Shown piece by piece: positions 1 through 5,807 of a DNA stretch of 7,005 bases. The translations under genes were made by a program, and so were the position numbers. The notes beneath the pieces were generated by a model, which saw nothing but the letters and a program-made list of their open reading frames with translations, made no database searches and was not told the origin of the DNA. Within the stretch, counting starts at the first letter, position 1; every line of letters starts with the position of its first letter. Origin of the DNA: an uncultured Gammaproteobacteria bacterium (GTDB taxonomy: Bacteria; Pseudomonadota; Gammaproteobacteria; Pseudomonadales; Azotimanducaceae_A); contig CAJWGQ010000152.1 of the NCBI GenBank assembly GCA_913041025.1, forward strand, positions 1 through 7,005. The letters are read 5' to 3'.

Positions 1-226
1 TCATCTGATTCTGGGAAACACCTAACAGTAAACGACGATTCGCATAATCAACAACAACTAACTTATTTTTCTGGTCCACTCTCGCCGTTTCTAGAATCTT
101 AATGGAGCCTGAAGATAGACCCAAACCGTTTAAATTACGCGCCTTCAGAAACCAGAGGGCTGCCAGTAACAACCCAATAACAAAAACGAAGCTGAGAATC
201 GCCGGAAGGAAATCAAAATTGTCCAC
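1..226 (-). CDS. fliO: FliO, flagellar export-gate assembly protein (5' part, cut by window edge)
   Basis: FliO is a small inner-membrane protein that helps FliP assemble into the flagellar type III export gate. The window shows 75 complete codons from the N-terminus; the rest lies beyond position 1. A hydrophobic segment spans about residues 7-27 (LPAILSFVFVIGLLLAALWF) and is followed by a basic K-A-R. The cytoplasmic part begins after it, with the FliO pattern I-K-I-L-E-T-A-R-V-D at 42-51, K-L-V-V-V-D at 55-60 and R-L-L-L-G-V at 65-70, which matches the family pattern of a beta-rich domain ending in LLLGV. The start is a GTG 4 nt after the fliN stop; an in-frame stop lies a few codons upstream and no other good start was seen. 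No strong Shine-Dalgarno is visible, so translation is probably coupled to fliN. Identity is inferred from both this pattern and the position after fliN. Confidence 0.88.
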   Translation of the reverse strand, partial: MDNFDFLPAILSFVFVIGLLLAALWFLKARNLNGLGLSSGSIKILETARVDQKNKLVVVDYANRRLLLGVSQNQM

Positions 227-230
227 TTTT

Positions 231-572
231 TTAAGCCGGCTTTATACGATCCAGTGGCGCGACAATTTCAACAACGGTAATACCATATTTCCCTTCGGTA
301 GTTTCAACTACCTCTCCTTTTGCAATGACCGTGTTGTTAACCTTAATATCCATTAGTTCGCCTGCCGTACGGTCTAGTTCTAACAGGCTTCCCTGTGACA
401 ATTTGAGCAAATCTTTTAGCTTCAGCGTGGCGCTGCCTACCTCGATCGTCAAATTAATCGGAATGGCCTGAATGACCTCCTGGTCTATTGCTGAATCAAC
501 CGCCTGTTCCAGAACCTCCTCGGCCTGAGCCTCGGCATTTTCTTCGACAGGCTGCTCTTCGTTTTCACTCAT
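231..572 (-). CDS. fliN: FliN, flagellar motor switch / C-ring protein
   Basis: FliN forms the lower part of the cytoplasmic C-ring with FliM and docks FliH-FliI export complexes. The product is 113 residues from the chosen start, a usual FliN length (about 100-140). Residues 1-33 are an acidic, Glu/Ala-rich N-terminal region. Residues 36-107 are a SpoA-type domain with clear FliN signatures: I-P-I-N-L-T-I-E-V-G (37-46), L-L-K-L-S-Q-G-S-L-L-E-L-D (55-67), A-G-E-L-M-D-I-K-V-N (70-79) and I-A-K-G-E-V-V (83-89). Two adjacent ATGs exist (at 575 and 572). The second is preferred because GGGAG at 579-583 sits 6 nt before it, and it gives an 8-nt ATGAGTGA overlap with the end of fliM. It lies between fliM and fliO, as expected for the fliLMNO order. 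Confidence 0.96.
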   Translation of the reverse strand: MSENEEQPVEENAEAQAEEVLEQAVDSAIDQEVIQAIPINLTIEVGSATLKLKDLLKLSQGSLLELDRTAGELMDIKVNNTVIAKGEVVETTEGKYGITVVEIVAPLDRIKPA

Positions 573-1566
573 CATCGTCTCCCGCCATAACGGTTTCAGT
601 TATTTTCACTGCTGCTTGTTTTCCTACACTTCCGATATCCGCCTTAAACACAGGAAACCCATTAACAGATACTTCTGCATTATCAGGCACTCTGAACGGA
701 AGAACATCTCCAACCTTCAAATTTCTCAACTGATGGAGGCTGATAGGCAATTCACCCGCTTTTACGTCTAAGTTGAAGGGAACCTCATCCATGGAATCGG
801 ACATGTCTTGTCTCCAGTCCTGGTCGGCCTTGCTGTTCGGGTCAATCACCTGCAGCCGCCTTCTCAGCGCATCCCGTTCCAGTTTCAAATCCGTATATAA
901 ATAAACCAGATCCACAAAGCCCAGGTTTTCATCGGCTCCGATACTCTCAAACCGATTCACCACAATAAAATCTGAGTCCCCTGCTATATTCGCAAATTGC
1001 GGGTTCTCTTCGTGACTACGCAGCTCACAGCTTACCCGCAAAAACGGAGACCAAGCTTCCTGCAAAGCTGAAAAAACCGTATTGCGGATCTGATCGATTA
1101 CCGCTTTTTCGGTCGCTGTAAAGGCGCGGGCGCCTTCGACGATCGTCAAAGACTTCGCACTACCACCAAACCAATTGTCTAGACAGCTAAAGATAACCTG
1201 CGGATGAATTAAACACAGCACATCATTACGAAAAGGTGGCATGCTGAAAAGGGTAACAGAAGCAGTTTGAGGGAGCTGCTGTATGTAATGGGCATAGTTC
1301 ATAAAGGTTACCGTGCCCTCTTCGAAGCGAGCGTTATACCTCAATGTTTCCAACATACCTGTCCGAAAGTTACGGTGGAACAGTTCACTGATCTGTTCCA
1401 GAGACCTCATATTAATCCCCGAACCCGTCGTGTCTTCGGCTAAAAGATCTAGTGATTTATATTCCTGCCCTAGGTTATAGCCCTCACCCTCGAGGGCGCC
1501 CGAGGAAACTAACTCCCCGATCGCATTCATCTCCTCTTCTGATAGTAATTTGCCGTCTTCAGCCAT
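565..1566 (-). CDS. fliM: FliM, flagellar motor switch protein (diverged)
   Basis: FliM is the C-ring subunit that links FliG to FliN and receives CheY-P to switch rotation. The product is 333 residues, the normal length. Residues 7-19 (L-L-S-E-E-E-M-N-A-I-G-E-L) align with the N-terminal CheY-binding segment, usually LSQ-(D/E)-EIDALL, but the core is changed. The middle CheC-like domain covers about 50-240, with L-E-Q-I-S-E-L-F near 56-63, the loop W-F-G-G-S-A (132-137), N-P-Q-F-A-N-I (188-194) and R-D-A-L-R-R-R-L (231-238). The C-terminal SpoA domain is about 250-323, with D-W-R (250-252), L-K-V-G-D-V-L-P (283-290) and V-N-G-F-P-V-F (301-307). The ATG has AGGA 5 nt upstream and lies 18 nt after fliL; the 3' end overlaps fliN by 8 nt. 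The assignment is firm from domain order and context, though several usually conserved positions differ. Confidence 0.95.
   Translation of the reverse strand: MAEDGKLLSEEEMNAIGELVSSGALEGEGYNLGQEYKSLDLLAEDTTGSGINMRSLEQISELFHRNFRTGMLETLRYNARFEEGTVTFMNYAHYIQQLPQTASVTLFSMPPFRNDVLCLIHPQVIFSCLDNWFGGSAKSLTIVEGARAFTATEKAVIDQIRNTVFSALQEAWSPFLRVSCELRSHEENPQFANIAGDSDFIVVNRFESIGADENLGFVDLVYLYTDLKLERDALRRRLQVIDPNSKADQDWRQDMSDSMDEVPFNLDVKAGELPISLHQLRNLKVGDVLPFRVPDNAEVSVNGFPVFKADIGSVGKQAAVKITETVMAGDDDE
579..583 (-). promoter_or_regulatory. Ribosome binding site of fliN
   Basis: On the minus strand GGGAG lies inside the last codons of fliM, 3 nt before the ATG at 575 and 6 nt before the ATG at 572. The spacing favours the second ATG as the start of fliN. 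Confidence 0.65.
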
Positions 1567-1571
1567 CTCTT

Positions 1572-1575
1572 TCCT
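1572..1575 (-). promoter_or_regulatory. Ribosome binding site of fliM
   Basis: AGGA on the minus strand (in TAGGAAAGAG) sits 5 nt before the fliM ATG, within the 18-nt gap after fliL. It supports the ATG at 1566 as the start. Confidence 0.6.
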
Positions 1576-1584
1576 ATCGCAGGA

Positions 1585-2205
1585 TTACTGCATCACAAAA
1601 GATGTGATCATCACATCACTAATCGGGTCGGTAGTAAGTTTTTCATGTTTTTCTAAGACCGAGTTAATAGCCATTCGAATACTATCGCTTAATTCCTGCT
1701 TACCTTGTCTAGTATTTAGCTGGTCCTCGGAAAATTCCATAAGCTCCATGAGTACTGCCGATTTGATTGCAGGCATGTGACGAGGGACCATTCCAATCGT
1801 TACGTTTGCATTTAATGGCTCCGTCTCTTCACTAAACATATCGTCAAATTCAAAATGAGTTGCAACACTAAACCCCACTTGAACTACTTTTCTAGAGTTC
1901 TTTACGTTTGCGGTAAAACTATCTGGGATAGCAAAGTAACTAACCTGGAATTTCTTATCGATCTCTAGGGTCTTCGGCTCCATAGCGCCGGCACTTTCAG
2001 TTTCTTCTATTTCTTCTTCAAGAGCAGCGATCGCTTCTTCGGCTTGTTCGCCCTCCGGTTTATCATCAAAAAACCCGACGAAAAACAAGGTCCCTAAAAC
2101 TGAACCAACACCCACAAGTAAAACGAGCAAAACAACTAATATGATTTTTAACATACCGCCGCCGCTTTTCTCTTCTTCTGGTTCGATATCTTCAACTTCT
2201 GCCAT
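1585..2205 (-). CDS. fliL: FliL, flagellar basal-body-associated membrane protein
   Basis: FliL is a single-pass inner-membrane protein around the basal body that interacts with stators and supports torque or stator activation. The product is 206 residues, longer than E. coli FliL (about 154). The layout is a short acidic cytoplasmic N-terminus (1-17), one strongly hydrophobic membrane segment (about 19-46), an acidic linker (about 47-77, rich in Glu and Ala), then the periplasmic domain. Family features include Y-F-A-I-P-D (90-95), V-Q-V-G-F-S-V (108-114) and a C-terminus ending I-S-D-V-M-I-T-S-F-V-M-Q, close to the usual I-x-x-V-x-F-T-x-F-V-x-Q. The extra length lies mainly in the linker. 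The ATG is preceded by AGGAG with 6-nt spacing. It follows fliK by 29 nt and precedes fliM by 18 nt, the classic fliKLM order. Confidence 0.95.
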   Translation of the reverse strand: MAEVEDIEPEEEKSGGGMLKIILVVLLVLLVGVGSVLGTLFFVGFFDDKPEGEQAEEAIAALEEEIEETESAGAMEPKTLEIDKKFQVSYFAIPDSFTANVKNSRKVVQVGFSVATHFEFDDMFSEETEPLNANVTIGMVPRHMPAIKSAVLMELMEFSEDQLNTRQGKQELSDSIRMAINSVLEKHEKLTTDPISDVMITSFVMQ

Positions 2206-2211
2206 GCTTAT

Positions 2212-2216
2212 CTCCT
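2212..2216 (-). promoter_or_regulatory. Ribosome binding site of fliL
   Basis: AGGAG on the minus strand lies 6 nt before the fliL ATG, in the 29-nt fliK-fliL gap. This is the strongest Shine-Dalgarno in the window and fixes the fliL start. Confidence 0.75.
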
Positions 2217-2234
2217 AGTAGCACATCCGTTCGC

Positions 2235-3893
2235 TTAAACAAAAACGTCCAAGCCGTTAATGCTGGCCCCTTGGCCATCTTTCAACGCAAATTCTTCAGC
2301 AAGCAAATCAATCGCGACCTCTAATGAATTATCCGGTTTTTCTGATTCACTACCAGATTTTTCTTTATCTCCCATCGACAAATTGACGCTCTCCTGCTGA
2401 TCGTATAGTTCAGCCAAAGTCGCTCTTAACTTTGGCAACGAATCTTGCAGCAACTGCCTTGCTACAGGATCGTTAGAATTAATTTGACCCTCGATTCCCT
2501 TTTCACCTATATCAAGAGAAATATCGATGTGTCCAAGGGTCGATGGGTGCAGGTTCAATTTCACATTCCAGGAGCCATTATTAATCGCTAAAGACAGTCT
2601 TTGGCCCAAAACCTCTCCAAAACGCTGACTCCAGTTCGTATATTGCTCTGTCCTTAGAAACCCATCCCTTATATCTGCTTTACTCGTTAACATTTCACCA
2701 AAACTAGAAATCTCTTTCGCCATAATCCTAGGTCTGCCGTCAACATCCTGACCTAGATCTTGAACCACCAAGGCCGAAGCTCTTCGAGGTTCCGCTAGGT
2801 TTGATGTCAGCATTTCGTTACTTTCTACCGGATTTTGATGATTGATATCCGCCAAGGGATTATTCAAGTCTCTCGTGACGAAAGCTTTCAAAGATTCAAC
2901 AGAAGGAAACCGCGGCCCTTTCTCACTGAGCTTGACCTCGGATTTGTCTCCAACAGCCAACTCAGCGCGCTTACTAATTCCATTTTCGTCTTCGACGCTC
3001 TTTTGATCGGCGAAGTCTCTAGTGGGCTTGATGCTTTTATCAAGACTAAGACCATCGACCGTCTTATCTTTCTGACCTATTGTTTTGTTTAAAAGCTGTC
3101 CTTCATTGGTTTTTTCTACCCCTATCTCAGACTCTCTCGTTACTCGCGGTAATCCACCACCTGGATTTAATCTAGCTTCACTCATTCGATCAGAGCTCGA
3201 ACGATTTATCCCAAGATGAGCATTTTGGGTAATTAACTGTGCCGTCGAGAGCTCACTAATGTTTCTAGTCGCAGCTCCTTTAACAAAAAGTTGTCCTGGT
3301 TCTTTGGACAGCTGTTCAGGATTAACGCCTTGTCTTGGAAGACTAGTTCCTACCAATACCTGATCGATTTTTGCTTCCAAACTTTCCCCATTACTTTGAC
3401 CAGGCATGCCGATTTCAGATTGCTTGCCTGAAAAATCTAACGCTGAGCGCTTCCCAGTCTCGGCTATCTCTGATGCGGCAGTCTTATCTGTTTGACCCTG
3501 GCGCCTGACAAACTCACTTAGACTAGAATCATTAACCAATGGTCTTGCTGTAGTTAGTATGACCCGGCCTATCTCTAAAGCTCGATCATGCACGGTCAAC
3601 GTGGGCAAGGTCTTGCCGATATCTGAGTCGACTCCCTCTTTTAAAGAGCCATTCTCCGCCGTTACAATTTCTTGGTCGTCTTCTGGATCTGCCTCAGCAC
3701 TATTGCTATCTTGGCTCTGCTTTTCTCGCGAGTTCTTAGCAACAGTATCTCGCAGACTCACCTGATCGGAAAAAATTCGTTTAAAATCAGACGGTTGAGT
3801 ATCATCACCAATTTTCGAGTTCGAAGAAAAATCACTCTTCGGGGAAACTTCAGGAGATATCTCTAGGGTGGAAAACAGCAAATCATCCGCCAT
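2235..3893 (-). CDS. fliK: FliK, flagellar hook-length control protein
   Basis: FliK is a secreted molecular ruler that measures the hook and, through its C-terminal domain and FlhB, switches export from rod/hook to filament substrates. The product is 552 residues from the ATG at 3893. Residues 1 to about 400 are low-complexity, polar and probably extended (rich in Ser, Glu, Asp, Lys, Gln), as is usual for the ruler part, and show no recognisable family motif. The C-terminal domain (about 420-505) carries V-K-L-N-L-H-P-S-T-L-G (444-454), the family's L-x-L-x-P-x-x-L-G signature, followed by D-S-L-P-K-L-R-A-T-L-A-E (484-495). The protein ends in a short L-D-V-F-V. A TTG 15 nt upstream (3908) is also in frame, but the predicted sigma-54 transcription start near 3918 leaves it only a 10-nt leader, so ATG is preferred. 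No strong Shine-Dalgarno is visible for either. This gene heads the downstream transcription unit. Confidence 0.92.
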   Translation of the reverse strand: MADDLLFSTLEISPEVSPKSDFSSNSKIGDDTQPSDFKRIFSDQVSLRDTVAKNSREKQSQDSNSAEADPEDDQEIVTAENGSLKEGVDSDIGKTLPTLTVHDRALEIGRVILTTARPLVNDSSLSEFVRRQGQTDKTAASEIAETGKRSALDFSGKQSEIGMPGQSNGESLEAKIDQVLVGTSLPRQGVNPEQLSKEPGQLFVKGAATRNISELSTAQLITQNAHLGINRSSSDRMSEARLNPGGGLPRVTRESEIGVEKTNEGQLLNKTIGQKDKTVDGLSLDKSIKPTRDFADQKSVEDENGISKRAELAVGDKSEVKLSEKGPRFPSVESLKAFVTRDLNNPLADINHQNPVESNEMLTSNLAEPRRASALVVQDLGQDVDGRPRIMAKEISSFGEMLTSKADIRDGFLRTEQYTNWSQRFGEVLGQRLSLAINNGSWNVKLNLHPSTLGHIDISLDIGEKGIEGQINSNDPVARQLLQDSLPKLRATLAELYDQQESVNLSMGDKEKSGSESEKPDNSLEVAIDLLAEEFALKDGQGASINGLDVFV

Positions 3894-4006
3894 GGTTAAA
3901 AGCCACAATCTTAATTTATGTTCATTAGAGCAATTACTATGCCACCGGTGTTTTCAAGTTGAGCCATTCCCCAGATACATGAGTCACCGCTAAACTGAAA
4001 TTAGGT
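3894..4006 (-). other. fliJ-fliK intergenic region
   Basis: This 113-nt gap is the only non-coding stretch over 30 nt in the window. Besides the sigma-54 promoter it contains an 8-bp palindrome CACCGGTG (3943-3950) abutting the -24 box, and near its fliJ end a short A+T-rich inverted repeat (CTAAAC at 3990-3995, GTTTAG at 4005-4010). About 60 nt lie between the fliJ stop and the promoter, room for an activator site, but I recognise none. No convincing rho-independent terminator for fliJ is present, so some readthrough from the upstream genes is likely. Confidence 0.6.
3929..3944 (-). promoter_or_regulatory. Sigma-54 (RpoN) promoter upstream of fliK
   Basis: Read on the minus strand, positions 3944 to 3929 give TGGCATAGTAATTGCT. 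This matches the RpoN consensus TGGCAC-N5-TTGCW in every conserved position except the last base of the -24 box. The invariant GG (3943-3942) and GC (3931-3930) are separated by exactly 10 nt, the required spacing. Counting from the -12 base puts transcription start near 3918, leaving a 5' leader of about 25 nt before the fliK ATG. It lies in the only real intergenic gap of the window. RpoN with an activator of the FlrC/FleR kind is known to drive flagellar structural genes in polar-flagellate Gammaproteobacteria; use of such an activator here is inferred. Confidence 0.82.
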
Positions 4007-4459
4007 TTAGGTTTTAGAATGCCTTAAGGAGTTGGAAAGGTCCCTCTCCCGGTTTTCCTTTCTGACAGTCTCAAGTTCGTCCTTGTCTTCAGCTCTTTGT
4101 TTCAAGGTTTCAAACTTCAGTCGTTCTTTCTCAAGTTTCACGAATTCTTCACCAATCTGTGCCTTTTCGTTTTGAACGCCTCTGGCTTCTCTTTTTATCA
4201 GACTCAGTGTCTTATCCAAATGGATCATGAATTTGCGCAGCCTCGTTGCTTCTTCGATATCATGATCTACTCGCTCGAGATCGATTAGGTTTCGTGAGTA
4301 TTGCATTTTAAGAGTCAATATCTTGTCTTCTTTTTCTTCCAGGTCTGATTCCTTCGCCTGAATAGCTGCTAACGCTAGCTTCACGTGTTCCAATTTTCCA
4401 GACACTTGCTCGAGCAACATCTGCCATTGTTGGCTTTTTTGTCGAAGCGTCTTACTCAC
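4007..4459 (-). CDS. fliJ: FliJ, flagellar export chaperone / ATPase stalk protein
   Basis: FliJ is a coiled-coil protein that inserts into the FliI hexamer like a gamma-subunit stalk, contacts FlhA, and recycles export chaperones. The product is 150 residues, close to E. coli FliJ (147). It is almost entirely charged helix, with two long predicted coiled-coil arms (about 14-60 and 64-135), and contains the FliJ-like stretch Y-S-R-N-L (54-58) ... R-K-F-M-I-H-L-D (75-82) ... L-I-K-R (87-90). Sequence conservation in this family is low, so the call rests on length, coiled-coil character and position directly after fliI. The start is GTG, overlapping the fliI stop by 8 nt (GTGAGTAA); the next candidate, ATG at codon 14, would remove part of the first helix. 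It is the last gene of the upstream unit, followed by the fliK promoter region. Confidence 0.9.
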   Translation of the reverse strand: MSKTLRQKSQQWQMLLEQVSGKLEHVKLALAAIQAKESDLEEKEDKILTLKMQYSRNLIDLERVDHDIEEATRLRKFMIHLDKTLSLIKREARGVQNEKAQIGEEFVKLEKERLKFETLKQRAEDKDELETVRKENRERDLSNSLRHSKT

Positions 4460-5807
4460 TTCCTATAAAATCCACTAAGCCGCCGAAAGACTCCTCAATG
4501 CTCGCGCGTTCATCCATCGACTGCCTCAAAAAATCTTCCATCAAACTTCTCAACTCGATCGCGCGATCGATGTCGGGATTTGTACCTGCACTGTAGGCGC
4601 CTACCTGGATCAAGTCTTGATTCTGTTGATAAAGCGTCCAAAGCCGGCGAAACCGGTTCGCCAGAGAAAGGTTTTCATTTTCGACGATGATGGGCATTAA
4701 TCGCGAGATCGATCCTGCTAGATCAATTGCCGGATAGTGGGCGGCATCAGCAAGATCCCTCGACAGGACCACCTGGCCATCTAGGGAAGCTCTAGCCAGA
4801 TCAACAATGGGATCATTTAGATCATCACCCTCGGCCAATAAAGTGTAAATTGCGGTTATGGAGCCTTGATCGGCTCTGCCAGTACCCGTTCTCTCTATTA
4901 GATTGGGCAATAAGCTAAATACTGAGGGGGGGTAACCCTTCGCTGTAGGCGGTTCGCCAACCGCCAACCCTATCTCACGCTGTGCATGAGCAACCCGAGT
5001 TAAACTGTCGACTAACAAGAGCACATCTTTCCCCTGAGCTCTGTAGTGTTCTGCATAGAGATGGGCTAAATGGGTAGATCTGATTCGTAACAAAGGTGAC
5101 TGATCCGCCGGCGCAGCAACTACGATCGCCCTGGTCATGCCTTCTTCACCAAGTGTATTTTCTACAAACTCTTTAACTTCACGCCCTCTTTCGCCGATCA
5201 AACCTATCACGACAACGTCCGCAGCGGTAAATTTGGTGAGCATCCCCAATAACACACTTTTACCCACACCTGATCCAGCCACCAAACCAATCCTCTGCCC
5301 GCAACCAACAGTCAGCAATCCGTTAATTGCCCGCACGCCAACATCTAGAACACGATTAATCGGAGTTCTTTCCATCGGATTAACGGGTTCTCCAGCTAAG
5401 CTCAATTTAGACTCGCTCAAAACCGGACCTTTGCCATCCAGGGGCTCACCCAGGGGCCCAACAACTCTGCCAATCAGCGAATCACTTATATTCGCAAAAT
5501 CCGCCTCAGACTTAACGTAGACTTTATCGCCAGCCTGAAGTCCGCGCGAATCCCACAGGGGCATCAGATATACCACGCCTTCTTGAAATCCAACCACTTG
5601 GGCCTCGACATATTCGTTATCTGTGTCGCTCTTTAAAATTCTACATACAGAGCCGACCGACGCCTTTAACCCCTTAGCTTCTAATGTCAATCCAACTATA
5701 CGAGTTAGAAATCCGCAATGTCTAGGTGGCACCTGCCGGAGAGTGTCGATTATGTGATCTACTTCAAACTCAAAACGAGACTGGAAACTTGCTTCAGGTT
5801 CACCCAT
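4452..5807 (-). CDS. fliI: FliI, flagellum-specific export ATPase
   Basis: FliI is the hexameric ATPase of the flagellar type III export apparatus, related to F1 beta; it hydrolyses ATP at the base of the export gate with FliH and FliJ. The product is 451 residues, typical for the family. The N-terminal beta domain is about 20-105. The Walker A motif A-G-S-G-V-G-K-S is at 177-184, G-E-R-G-R-E with the catalytic-region glutamates at 205-210, and the Walker B strand V-L-L-L-V-D at 262-267. The signature R-E-I-G-L-A-V-G-E-P-P (277-287) then G-Y-P-P-S-V-F (291-297) follows, with H-Y-P-A-I-D (357-362) and S-R-L-M-P near 368-372. All key catalytic elements appear intact. ATG at 5807 is preferred over an in-frame TTG at 5816: it gives an 8-nt ATGGGTGA overlap with fliH. 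The 3' end overlaps fliJ by 8 nt. Confidence 0.98.
   Translation of the reverse strand: MGEPEASFQSRFEFEVDHIIDTLRQVPPRHCGFLTRIVGLTLEAKGLKASVGSVCRILKSDTDNEYVEAQVVGFQEGVVYLMPLWDSRGLQAGDKVYVKSEADFANISDSLIGRVVGPLGEPLDGKGPVLSESKLSLAGEPVNPMERTPINRVLDVGVRAINGLLTVGCGQRIGLVAGSGVGKSVLLGMLTKFTAADVVVIGLIGERGREVKEFVENTLGEEGMTRAIVVAAPADQSPLLRIRSTHLAHLYAEHYRAQGKDVLLLVDSLTRVAHAQREIGLAVGEPPTAKGYPPSVFSLLPNLIERTGTGRADQGSITAIYTLLAEGDDLNDPIVDLARASLDGQVVLSRDLADAAHYPAIDLAGSISRLMPIIVENENLSLANRFRRLWTLYQQNQDLIQVGAYSAGTNPDIDRAIELRSLMEDFLRQSMDERASIEESFGGLVDFIGSE

Noticed and set aside
102..356. 84-codon plus-strand open frame across fliO/fliN
   Set aside because: Antisense to the clear fliO membrane segment and the fliN SpoA domain; no independent support.
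2264..2277. Hairpin TGGCC-CCTT-GGCCA near the 3' end of fliK
   Set aside because: Only a 5-bp stem, inside coding sequence, and the T-rich stretch on the minus strand begins well downstream of it; too weak for a terminator.
2433..2445. 13-nt direct repeat TGGCAACGAATCT shared with a site near 6673-6685
   Set aside because: Both copies are in-frame codons for Asp-Ser-Leu-Pro in unrelated proteins (FliK and FliH); a single 13-nt match in 7 kb is plausible by chance.
2433..2448. Plus-strand TGGCA...TTGC resembling a sigma-54 promoter inside fliK
   Set aside because: The GG and GC are 11 nt apart rather than 10, it is antisense within a gene, and no plus-strand gene follows.
3990..4010. Inverted repeat CTAAAC/GTTTAG at the end of fliJ as a terminator
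   Set aside because: Only 6 bp, A+T-rich, a 9-nt loop and no following U-tract on the transcribed strand; not a convincing rho-independent terminator.
5137..5520. 127-codon open frame on the plus strand
   Set aside because: It lies wholly antisense to the conserved ATPase core of fliI, its translation is low-complexity Ser/Pro/Thr/Leu, and no family is recognisable; it is a shadow frame.
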